NCBI GenBank assembly: GCA_022828595.1
Contig: JAKGHH010000003.1
Location: forward strand, 15,810,934 to 15,874,933
DNA from: Nelumbo lutea
Taxonomy: Eukaryota > Streptophyta > Magnoliopsida > Proteales > Nelumbonaceae
Direction of reading: 5' to 3'
Length of the DNA: 64,000 nt
In this document: one piece after another, positions 36,701 through 46,900 of the stretch
Layout: every line of letters starts with the position of its first letter
Position numbering within the stretch: the stretch's first letter is position 1
The notes under the pieces: model-generated
The model's input: the letters and a program-made list of their open reading frames with translations, nothing else
The model's database searches: none
What the model was told of the DNA's origin: nothing
Program-made: the position numbers and the translations under genes

Positions 36701-37125
36701 TTCAACATGCATGTTGGCATCCTTGCACAGAAATTTTCTGTATACCTCCAAATTTCCATTTTTCAGCTGATCTTGGGTTAATATCCTGTTTAAATATGTT
36801 GAGAACCTGAATGAGTATGTATATACTATTTTGTCTTGGTTCAGTAGGCCTCTGCACGAGTATGTATATACTATTTTGTCTCTGGCTGTGTTTTTATGTG
36901 GTGATATCTGCAAACCTATAGAATACATCATCCACAATAATACCGGCATTGTTATAGGTTCATGGTGCATTCGCTGGATACAGTGGCATCACAGTTGGAA
37001 TATGTAATACTCACTATGTGTACCTACCAATACCTGAAGTCATAGCATCTCCAAGGACTGTGGACCCCAACAGTCGGATGTGGCATCGATGTCTGACTTC
37101 CACCGGTCAACCTGATTTCCTATAG
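27768..37125 (+). CDS. PFK4/5: Plastid-type ATP-dependent 6-phosphofructokinase (PFK4/PFK5 clade)
   Basis: Thirteen coding exons join to 1590 bases (529 aa): 27768-28072, 28418-28502, 28961-29034, 30871-30982, 31960-32055, 32148-32249, 32406-32480, 33261-33401, 33540-33656, 33782-33886, 35714-35794, 36180-36308 and 36958-37125. All introns are GT-AG and frame-consistent. An in-frame TAA at 27762 precedes the ATG. The enzyme phosphorylates fructose-6-phosphate with ATP in glycolysis. Residues 1 to about 52 are Ser/Lys-rich and acid-poor, as in a plastid transit peptide. Motifs: [11 protein letters not shown] (from 178), [26 protein letters not shown] (269-276), PKTIDND (297-303, catalytic Asp), LMGRSSGF (343-350), VAEGAGQ and the C-terminal [17 protein letters not shown]. 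The length and the GGN form match Arabidopsis PFK4/PFK5. The Cys179-Cys183 pair lies where thioredoxin control of PFK5 has been reported; I infer similar regulation. Introns contain several LINE insertions and tandem duplications. Confidence 0.95.
28496..28770 (+). repeat. Tandem duplication (110-111 bp, about 2.5 copies) copying the exon 2 splice donor
   Basis: ATTAAAGGTGTG occurs at 28496 (the real exon 2/intron 2 boundary), 28607 and 28717. It is followed each time by ATTCCATATTATTA, AAAATCAGAACTTGTATAT and (in two copies) TTTTTTAGCTTCTAATTTCT. Copies 2 and 3 therefore carry AAAG|GTGTGT decoy donors inside intron 2. Confidence 0.93.
29249..29265. repeat. LINE target-site duplication (left copy)
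   Basis: ATCAAAACAGACACTTT, repeated exactly at 29973-29989, flanks the LINE insertion in PFK intron 3. Confidence 0.92.
29266..29972 (-). mobile_element. 5'-truncated LINE (RNase H end) in PFK intron 3, antisense
   Basis: A 707-bp insertion is flanked by a perfect 17-bp target duplication. It has a poly-T run at the left (the poly-A tail of a minus-strand element). The minus strand encodes an RVT_3 RNase [31 protein letters not shown], then after one in-frame [33 protein letters not shown], and finally [13 protein letters not shown]. Plant L1-type. Only the last domain was copied, consistent with 5' truncation during target-primed reverse transcription. Confidence 0.92.
33676..33715. repeat. 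(CT)n microsatellite in PFK intron 9
   Basis: About 19-20 CT units between exons 9 and 10, close to the exon 10 acceptor, where it may extend the polypyrimidine region. Confidence 0.95.
33878..34192 (+). repeat. Tandem duplication (158-bp offset) copying the exon 10 splice donor
   Basis: GCAGGACAAGTAAGTGAATT occurs at 33878, spanning the true exon 10 donor (GGACAA|GTAAGT), and again at 34036. The following about 150 bases (GCAGATGCGGACCAAATATT, ATTCTATCAAGACAA and so on) are repeated with about 10% divergence. The second copy provides an equally good GTAAGT donor within intron 10. Confidence 0.93.
34757..35051 (-). mobile_element. Short LINE RNase H tail in PFK intron 10, antisense
   Basis: The minus strand reads [19 protein letters not shown] followed by TREIC, the end of a plant LINE RNase H domain. 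The insert is bracketed by an imperfect duplication, ACATTACATAATATTTTTT (about 34736) and ACATTGCGTAATATTCTTTT (35052), taken as a diverged target duplication. Confidence 0.8.
35879..35958 (+). mobile_element. 80-bp retroposed insert (LINE 3' tail or SINE-like) in PFK intron 11
   Basis: An exact 16-bp duplication AAATAAAAACCAAGTA (35863-35878 and 35959-35974) flanks 80 bases. The insert contains GGGGTAGCCGAGGCTGCCC and ends TACTGATAAAAAATAAAT. The A-rich 3' end and long target duplication indicate target-primed retroposition of a very short 3' fragment. Confidence 0.82.
36813..36881. repeat. Short tandem repeat in PFK intron 12
   Basis: GAGTATGTATATACTATTTT (continuing GTCT) occurs at 36813 and again at 36858, a 45-base offset. 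Intronic and non-coding. Confidence 0.8.
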
Positions 37126-37803
37126 CCTGGAAAATATATTCTGATTTCAACTGCGGACAACCATTCGGAACAAACCTTTGTTTGCCCAGTTGCTCTTTTT
37201 CCTAATAGATATTTCTTGCCGATATGTCGATATATATTTGGCTGAGGTGGAGATGAGAAATAACAATTTTATTGTATTATTTTTGAAGAGCATGTTGAGT
37301 GCATAAAATGTTGTGGAATGTAGGACAAGAATTAACTTGAAAGGCAGGGCATTCCTGCACTAAATGTAAACCTCTTAAGTTCGGTAGTCCATACGTTGAA
37401 TATGATCTCTTTGAACAGTCTAATACATGATCGACCTGGGTTCTTTCTACTTTCAGATATTGCTTTTATCGTCCAGGAATTTACATGGCATTGTTCTTTC
37501 GTAAGTTTTGTATCAGAGCCTCCTTTTTCCTCGTTAAGAATTGGCAGTTGGTAATACTAATATCAAGGCAGTCTCAGTCCTCATGAGGGTTAAAAGTTAA
37601 AACCATATGGAGAATAGCAAGCAACTATGGTTTTCTTCAGATATGAAATAAAAGGATATCGTAGTTTTCCATCTTCTGATAGGATAGATGTTTCGATGAA
37701 ATTGACAAGACATGAGTTGTTGGGACTGTTAGTGATGTCTGATCTTGCTCAGTATCACTTCCTCAATTGCCAAAGTATATATATTTTTTTTCTGAGTTTA
37801 TGC

Positions 37804-38124
37804 TGTAGTTGATCAAGACTGCTACCAGTCTTGATCACTAAGAAACTTCAGGTTCGAAGAGAAGAGAAAGTGAAGGAGGAGAAAGAGTGATGAAAGAACA
37901 GTAGAACACAGGTTTTGAGGAGAACAGAATCTCAATATTCTGCCGCCGCAAAGGACACATCTGCCCTTGGTGTTTACATCATAACATATAATAATATAAA
38001 ACTGAAAAGTAAATAACAACTAGAATAACAGAATAATAAATTGACTATAGCTGTGACTAGATACATATTCTAACCTATGGACAGTGGGATCATAGCGGTG
38101 GGGCCCACATCAATGTTCTCTACA
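37804..38124. mobile_element. Solo LTR of a Copia family related to the element at 45013
   Basis: A 321-bp sequence begins TGTAGTTGATCAAGACT and ends GTTCTCTACA. It is flanked by the 5-bp duplication TATGC (37799-37803 and 38125-38129). It shares with the 380-bp LTRs at 45013 and 50405 the words GATCAAGACT, CAGTCTTGA, CTGCCGCCGC, GGACACATCTGCCCTT, AAATAACAACTA and GTGGG(G)CCCACATCA. It keeps canonical TG...CA ends. Solo LTRs arise by recombination between the two LTRs of a full element. It lies about 680 bases beyond the PFK stop codon and may overlap its 3' flank. Confidence 0.9.
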
Positions 38125-38129
38125 TATGC

Positions 38130-39043
38130 CATTCAAGATGTCTCTCAAAATTAAGTTTTTCACCTTGGGAGCTTTGCCAGTTATAAAACATATGATGTGA
38201 AGCAACTACAGTCCCCAAGTCCCCCTTGTTGCTTCCATGGATTGGAACAGGTCAATAACATAAGAAACGTGTTTTCAGGCCTGAATTGAAATCTGCCGAC
38301 CAGTTCAAAAAATCACTCATATTTGATATTTCTCATAATATCAGGTTGCAAAATCAATGTAGTTATGAACTCAACCCATTTTCTCTTCAGCCTGTAAAGC
38401 TTTACTATCTTAACATGGCTGACCACTGCAGCATTACCAAATGATCGTCAGCATCCACTACATCAATGACAAAACTGGGATAATTAGGATTATTAGATAG
38501 ACTTCAAGTAATCTTGCTTCTAGCGGTCAGGACTGAATGAAGAGTTCGAATTTTCTTCCTCAATGTTTCTTACCGTTCTCTCATGCGCGCAATGGGTCTG
38601 CAATGGTGAGTTATTATGAACCTATGCTACACAGACATGGCATGGACACAACATGGACAAGTCAGACAAGGAAATCTACACTAAAAATTGAAACATTAAA
38701 AAATGGAAAGGTATAATGGAAAACAGCTATTGCAACACCATAAAGCCTTGATATGCAATGCAATAATTATACATATACCTGGAAAAGGAATTGAACAGGA
38801 AGCTTCCCCGGGGAATAATGTGAAAGGGATTTTTCATGTCTTTTCCTGCCATAGAAAGGAATTACAGTTTCAGTCTTTCGGATTGGAATAAGCAAACTTT
38901 ATTTTGGATCAACACAAAAAGTTTCACTAACAGAGAATGAAAAGATAATAGGAGTAAAATTATCACTATCCAACGTAGGAGGGCACAGAATCAATAACCG
39001 CAAGTACAAGAACAGCAGTCTAATAGATATTCAAGAAACTTTA
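38130..39043. other. Intergenic, no gene recognised
   Basis: Between the PFK 3' flank and the PMT gene. Short frames show no similarity, and I see no defined element. Confidence 0.4.
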
Positions 39044-39220
39044 GGCTAAAGAGTGCAAATGCAAATATATACAATAAAAAGCGTTGTTTATGGTATTTCT
39101 AAATCTTGTATTTACACTATATATCTGTATTTATACTTTTTTTCATACAAATATGTATAGTGCTAAACCTTGTAATTTCTATGTATTTATACTGTTGTAT
39201 TTGTACTCTTTAAGCTGATC
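39044..39220. mobile_element. Decayed MITE of the GCAAAT family
   Basis: The left GGCTAAAGAGTGCAAATGC and the reverse-complemented right GCTTAAAGAGTACAAATAC are related to the ends at 21063-21581 and 57171-57282. A TTA precedes the left end (39041-39043). The right target site is not preserved. Confidence 0.5.
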
Positions 39221-40629
39221 CTTCTCAAAAACTGTCAAACCGGGGGTAAGATTCCCATTTGATTGACTCTTGAACAGTTCACATCTGATTCGTGATTCAT
39301 TTGTCCAGAATGAAACCATTCTAGAATCATGTTCCATAAAAATTGAATGGATTTTACTTGAAGACACTAATACTTCCATTTCATTTTCTTTTAAAAGACT
39401 AAAACCTAGAATTGCTATGTATATGTTTGGTTCCATGGGCATTTATAGATGGATCATTTATAGTTTTAAACGTTTATTTGTATAATTTTATTTTAAATAT
39501 TTATTGTTTTTATTGTTTGGTTAGGCATTACTTTAAACGATTTTTACTTTCCACCTCAGATTAACACCCCATAAAAGTGTATCACATTAGCAACATTTTG
39601 TTTCAATCCTCATATACTTAGTGCACAAAAATCTATGTATTTATAATTTTTAGTGTTGATTTGATAAACAGTATAACTAAACAATAGTTTCGTGCAACAA
39701 TAAAAGCCACCAAACACCCTCTACATCTTTCAATAAACTAATATTACACAATAGGTAGTTAAATGTAACCAAAGCACTCTTCAAGAATATTCTAGGAGGG
39801 TCTGCCGCCGAGACTCAGACCGTCTGCCGGAGAATTTGCTGATCTATATATCTAGGAACCTGTGTGAATAAGATGTTCAGTCTGATCTTTACATCTAGGA
39901 ACCGAAGAATTTGCTGATCTACCCCCTGTTGTGTAGAACCCCATGAAGCGAAAAAAAACGATGTCACTGAATGCTCAATAAAAGACTCAGCTTTATGAAT
40001 TTTGGTTAATAACTACCTTCTATTCAACATCCAAATAAAAGAAAAAATCCAAATAGGAACGGCATTTTCTGGGAAATTGAGTTTGTCGGTTGTCACTAAA
40101 TGCTCAATAAAAACCAACACCAAGATGTAATCTTCTATAAAACCACCCGATCTTCCTTAGTGCAAAGGAAGGCTATTGACAACGTAGGTTGTTGATAGAA
40201 GATAATCAAAGCTTTTCCCTCAGTCATCACTGCAAGAATATAATGGCAAATTAGTTGCCACTACATAGAAATAACCAAATAGATGTCCCCACCATTTAAG
40301 GTAACAGTAACTCTTCATCTCTCATTCAGCTTTAGTTTTTTGGTTTTATAATCCATAACATCCTTCTTTTTCTCATCCCACTGAACCACTCAACACGGAC
40401 AATTCTGAATGTATAATGATTAATATCTCAATCACCATTTAACCAACATCATTGGCTAGCAAAGAGAACAGTAGGTCCTATTGTCCCCTGCTAATTGTGC
40501 CTAGCTAAACCATTTAATGGTGGAATATGAACTTCAATAAAACATTGGCAATTTTTGTGGACTTATCCAAACGATCTTCTTCCTTAATCTTGAAATAATA
40601 ATAAAAGCATATCTAAATATTAATACATT
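39221..40629. other. Intergenic, no gene recognised
   Basis: AT-rich. A short direct repeat GAATTTGCTGATCTA occurs at about 39830 and 39905. No coding or RNA signal identified. Confidence 0.4.
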
Positions 40630-41150
40630 TTTTGATTAATAACAAAATATTTCATTAATTAGAGAATAAGGATTACAAAGGGGAAATAACCTCTCTTATA
40701 TCCCCCGCACAAAAAATATTGCATAAAATTACACTTGAGCCCAAAACAAGTTCTTCCTATTCATCTCTTGCTTTGCTAACCCATCAGCAAAGGAGTTTGC
40801 ACATCTCTTAATCCAAGCTACTTTAACTTTCATTTCTTCTAATTTGTCAACCATTTGAATTTTTTCTTCTCATTGTTGTATATCCATAGACCAGCTTTAT
40901 CACCCTTTAGCCAACATATCGCCAGCTTAGAATCTCTTTCTCTTATCAGCTTCCTCAATTTAAAGTCCTTAACTCTCTAAACACCTTCTAATGCCACCAG
41001 AATTTCAGCTCTAAGAGAATCACCTTCTTCAATTGGGCCTGAGAGCAAAACAATAATTTTCCCTTTTTCATCCCTTAAAACACCTCCACTACTTGAAAGC
41101 CCTAGGTTGTCAATACTGCTTTCATTTTAATACAAAATTAATCATGTAAA
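40630..41150 (-). mobile_element. LINE RNase H fragment
   Basis: The minus strand, with stops, reads SSSGGVLRDEKGKIIVLLSG, then [16 protein letters not shown] and KLAICWLKGD, ending near the usual GLAKQ-like tail. It parallels the insertion at 29266-29972 closely at the DNA level (TTTCAGCTCTAAGAGAATC versus TTTCAGCTCTCAGAGAATC). The poly-T side and A-rich end at about 40625 suggest the 3' end. No target duplication fixed. Confidence 0.75.
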
Positions 41151-43914
41151 TCACTATCTACTTGTGCAATGGAATTCTCGTTAATTTGCAAGCAACACAT
41201 GTTGGGGCTATTTGGATCGATAGAGTTTCTGATTTTTGTTTGAAAATTTGAAGAGCAATAAGGGTTAAAAAAGTCTTTTCATTAGTTCTGTCAAATCTAA
41301 TAACTTCTTACTTACAAGGGAGGTTTAGGTCCCATTACAAATCAAAGGGAAGGTTTTAGTTTTAAGTCTTTTACCCTAAAATATTTAAAATATATTCTGG
41401 TAGCTTATGTTTTCCTCAAAAAAAAAAAAAAACAAAAAAAAACCTAGAACTTGGCTTTTATTAGGAGGAGGGAAGAGGGGATGGTGGGTAAGGATCTGCT
41501 ACCAATAAAACGCTCCCAACTATTCCAACAGGCCATTGCAGTCACACATTGCAAACATCTCTCTTGTCATTAGTGGGGAGATATTCCGAATGTCTGGCTG
41601 TAATGGCTAGTTGGGACAGTGAACTCATTAGTGATTCCATCGTTGGTTGGTTCCCAAAAGTTGCAACTAGCTCAGATCTCCTATCCACAAATTCTTCTCA
41701 CATCATTATCGACGAGACACTATTGCCGTGTCTAGTGCTGAGTATTGTTTGTTGACTTTGTTCTGAAATCTTAACCCTTGATTCAAATAATTTGTTAAGT
41801 TCATGTGATCACCTTGTAAGAGGGGTTTAATCATGTATCCTTCCATGTTTTATTCAATGTTTTTAGTGGTTCCTTTCTAAAGCAAGATAATGAAGAGAAA
41901 TTCAAATTTGTCTTCTAACATGTCTTTCTACAAAATTTGGTAAGCTGTGACATTCTGGTGAAGTGAAAGATGAGAGCCACTAGCCCATTCTTTAATTCTA
42001 TCTTCCTCTCCCCGATCTACAGAGTAATGAGTAAAGACGAGAGAGAAATGAATCGTCAGTGAAGCTCAGTTTGTTTTTAATGCAATCTCATTTGCATAGG
42101 TGCAAACGTTAAGGACAGCAAATAAAAATATATTTTTTTTAACCAAAGTAAAATAAAACCTGAAGTAAAACCGAGTCCATACAGCCATTCCTCCCTCCAG
42201 CATAGTTAATCTTGCAATGGTCTGTATGGACTAATGTGTCAAGCAGGGAAAAAACTGTGGACATTATATTTCCCATGGAGATATTATGTTGTAGTAATAT
42301 TTCATTTCATGAAAAAGAAAGCACCATTTCATGAAATAAAATGTAGTGGAACAATTGCAAGTGTAAAACATTGAGTTGGTTTGGATTGTCGAGGAGAGAT
42401 CAGATGGGCGCCCCACAAGCACCTCACAGCACCTCCCACCGTGTATTGGAATATTTCTCCATCATGTGGGGTGCTAATGTGATCTCTGTCCAGGGCACAA
42501 TTCTGACAAAATTTTATCAGGATTTTCCAAACCTAACATTTTGAAGGGGTAGGGATCTTATACCAACAAAATTCTACCAATACTGCTCCAATGGCCCCCT
42601 GCAGCTGCATATTGGAAACATCTCCCGGAAAAATGTTTCCAATGTATACTTAGGATCTGCTACCCACAAGCTGTTCCCACATCCTTACCCACGAGCTATT
42701 CCCAATGCACAGTTGTAATATCTTGTGGTTATAGGTTAAAGATGTGAAAACAGCTGATTGATACGTTGTTGGCACGTGTGTTGGTTAGTTAATCCAAATT
42801 CTTTTTCAAGATGGGGCAGCCCTGCAGAGCTAAGCCGTAATTGAATCGCCACTTGACTAATTGAGGCAAAAATAACAATTCTATAAACGGTGGCCATGCC
42901 AAACATCTCTATATGACAAGGTTTGGTTTGTCTGAAAACAAAAGGGTAAAACAAGGGACAAACGCTCACAGGTTCGCTAATTATCATTTAGGGTTTGCTA
43001 CTTCATTAGCAGTACCTTCGATCTACCATGTAGCCACAAATCAGCACATAGATGACTCGCCTGGTCAGCTAATAATTAATGAATTTTTTAATGGAGACTT
43101 GGGGGGAAGTAATCTACCAAAAAAGGTAATTTTTTTAAAGTGACACTAAAGATATTTAAGAAAATCTATAGGAGAATTATTGAAATTAAACTAAAAATGG
43201 ATATTGCATACTACTAATAAATTAAACTAAAAATGTTCAAAACATTATATATTATTAACAAAGAAACTTAGAAATGACTGATTGTATGCCATCAATAAAA
43301 TGACAATTGATTTCTATGAGCCTTGAACCGTATGTCTCTTTTAGTAAAGATACAAGATTCAAACCAATTTACTAAAACACCATAATTCTTTGTGATGCAT
43401 AAAAAAGCACAGATAACATTGATGTATTTAATAGTGAACTAACCAAATTTAGATCACCTTAATTGAATCCCTTTGCATCCCTAAGAGATTTACTTTCATA
43501 AATGGACTTCTAATTTTCTGTTAAGCTGAATGTGTTTATTAGAAGGGGTAAAGCTGAGAAGACTAACCCAATGAGAACAAATGATACACCTTTTTCTATG
43601 AATAAATTAGAGAGTAAAAAATAAGATCAAGTTCTGGAAAGATCATGTATTCTGTCTACAAATTGTGGAACGGCTTGGGAGGGGGGGGGGGGTGCACTCA
43701 AATCACAAATGAAGCCTGGACACATACACCAAAAGATCACAGCCCATCTTATGGTTAATTTAACATTAGAAGACTGCTGGGCCATCCTCCCTAGAGTTGC
43801 CATCACTTGCCAATTGCTCCCAGAGAAATAAATTTAAGCATCACTTCCATGGGATCCGCCAAGCAGCATTAAATGCTAAAAATCCTGCTGGAATTCTCCT
43901 ACCTTTTTTCTTCC
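41151..43914. other. Intergenic, 3' flank of the PMT gene
   Basis: No gene. Repeat-like text (GGATCTGCTACC.. and GGAAACATCTCCC words at about 41490-41590, 42550-42640 and 42655-42720) suggests a small dispersed family. A perfect 10-bp-arm hairpin TTGGAAACAT/ATGTTTCCAA sits at about 42613-42643. A poly-G run of about 13 occurs at 43680-43692. Confidence 0.4.
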
Positions 43915-46900
43915 TCACTCTGAGGATGTGGAGTTGTCTCCACCCACAACCCAGTACTGTTTGACAGCAACCAGTATTTTCTCAGGGACAAGGGGACCAT
44001 CCTCATGATCTACCATTTTCGTGTTCCACCTCATCCCTCCTGCAATCTTCTTTACCTTGATCAGCACATCAACATCATCACGGAATATAACAGCCCCTTC
44101 AGGTCTGAGAATCCTATCCATCTCCAGAAGAATGTCTTCAGCCTTACATCTGGCATTGGTTTATTTACATATATGTCAAAAAGGCACAACATAAGAGAAT
44201 AAAAGAGATGCTCCTATATTAGAAAGGAAACAAAACTACAGGAAATTCATAACTGGGTAAACAAAACCATTAAGGAATTGTTCGCCGATAATGCATAATT
44301 ATGTTTTTACAACAAAAACAAGTGTTACATCAGCAAAAAAATAAATTATTTTGGCTGAAGTGATGTGGTACTTATTTTTTGTTGTAAGAAACAAAATCAT
44401 GCATATTGGTGCACTCCCAAAGTCCTCTAAATGGGATAGAGATACAAGAGGTGAACAAGTAGGCAGGTCTCAAACCATATCTCGGAGGGCCCTAAATTCA
44501 CTGATGCAATTTGCACAATCAGTAATAAAAAAAACCCTTACTTGTTCTTATATAAACTGAAAACACGGTTTGCATGAATGAGGTCATATGTCCTTGGGTA
44601 TGTAGAGAAGGCTTCACACCTAAACAAGAAATAGGAGAAAATGTGTTAACAAGTAAAAACAACAAAAACTGAGCCTAAAAACATAATTTGGAAGAAGAAA
44701 ATGCAGAAACCTCAACCAAGGACATTAAAATTAACAAGTCTCAACTTTGCAGATTAACAGGAAAATTTATTAAATGGTTAACAAAAGCAAGCCTATGCAT
44801 GACTAGACTCTATATCAATTATCAAAGTTGCCCCCTTAAGTTTCTGACCACATGGTATAATTTAACAGACTCCCTTGGCCCAAATGATGGAACATTAAGT
44901 GATATTTTGCTTTAGTTTCTAAGGCCCCAACTATGAGAGTATGCAATAGTTTGGTCCAGTAGAAGATTAGAAATCCAATAGCTCCGCTTAAAGAGCAAAA
45001 TATTTTAAAAATAGTAGAAGATCAAGACTGTAATCAGTCTTGAATCCTAATAGGTTTTAGGTTTACAAAACAGAAGAAAAAGAGAGAAAAAGAGAGAGAA
45101 TAGAAGAGAAACAGGAGAACACAAGTGGTTGAAAGGAATGACAGATTCTTACTGATCTGCCGCCGCAATTTTCTTATTATTTATAGGTTATGTTTAGTAC
45201 ATAATGGAAAGGACACATCTGCCCTTAGTACTTACATAAAAAATAAAGTAAATAAAAGCTGAAATAAATAACAACTAAACTAACAAACTGACTCAAACTG
45301 ACACTACTATAACTGGAACAAATAACTACACATGCTGTCCTACGAACACAGTGGGGACCACTGCAGTGGGACCCACATCAGTGTTCTCTACACTCCCCCT
45401 CAAGTTGGGAGTAGATATCTATCATTCCCAACTTGGATAGGTCTGCCTCTAACTTTTTCCTTGGTACAACCTTGGTGAGGATATCCACAAGCTACATATT
45501 AGATGTGATGTACGGAAGACACTTCCTGTGATGTGACTCTTTCTCGCACAAAATGTCAATCAACTTCGATATGTTTAGTTTTGTCATGCTGCATTGGGTT
45601 GTGGGCTATATTAATAGCTGCCTGATTATCACAATACAACATTAAGGGCTTTTCATAGTCAATACCCAACTCTTCAAGTAGTGATCTCAGCCACAAGATT
45701 TCAGCCACTCCATTAGCCATTGACCTGTATTCCGCTTCAGCACTGGAGCGAGAAACAACACTCTGCTTCTTACTCCTCCAAGAGACAAGGTTACCTCCCA
45801 CAAGGGCACAATATCCAGAGGTAGACCTTCTGTCATCAACACTCCCAGCCCAATTGACATCTATATAGACTTCCACCCTCATGTGATTATTGTTCTTGAG
45901 CAGTATACCTCTACCCGGGCATCTCTTCAAGTATGCTAATATTCTCTCTACCGCAAGAAGATGAGAAGTTCTAGGGGAGTGCATGTACTGGCTAACAACA
46001 CTAACTGCATAGCTGATATCCGGCCGAGTGAGGCAGAGATATAGGAGCTTTCCAACCAACCGTTGGAACATAACTTTGTCTTCAAGAGGCTCCCCACCCT
46101 CTACAATAATCTTGTGATTTTGTTCGATGGGTGTATCAGCCAGCTTAACACCCAGCTTTCCAATTTCCGCCAACAGATCTAGAACATATTTTCTCTGAGA
46201 GATAAAAATCCCCTGCTTGAATCTAGCAACCTCAATACCCAAAAAGTACCGTAGTGCACCAAGATCTTTCACCTCAAACTCTTGATGGAGCTGTTTGAGG
46301 GACTCAATCTCATAACTGGCATTTCCTATCACCACAATATCATCAACATATATTGCAAGTAGTGTCAGAGAGGACTCCACCCTTTTGATGAATAGTGTAT
46401 GATCTGATTGGGCCTGTACATAACCAAACTTTCCAAGGGCTAATCTGAACCTATCAAACCATGCTCTAGGTGACTGCTTCAAACCATACAATGCATTGTT
46501 CAGTCGGCAAACCTTCTTACTTGTCTCTATATCATAGAATCCAGGAGGCAACTGCATGTAAACCTATACCTGTAAGTCTCCATTCAGAAATGCATTTTTA
46601 ACATCCATCTGAAACAAGGGCCAAGAATGATTTGCTGCAAGGGATAACAGAACTCGGATGGTGGTCATCTTGGGTACTGGGGCAAAGGTCTCCAAGTAGT
46701 CTATACCATAAGTCTGAGTGAATCCTTTTGCAACCAACCGGGCTTTGTACCTTTCAATAGAGCCATCAGCATTATGCTTCACAGTGAACACCCATCTGCA
46801 TCCGACCGGTTTCTTTCCTTTTGGTGGGTCAACCAGTGCCAAAGTATTATTTTCAACAGGGCATCCATTTCGACTTGCATTGCATCTTTCCATTCTGGAA

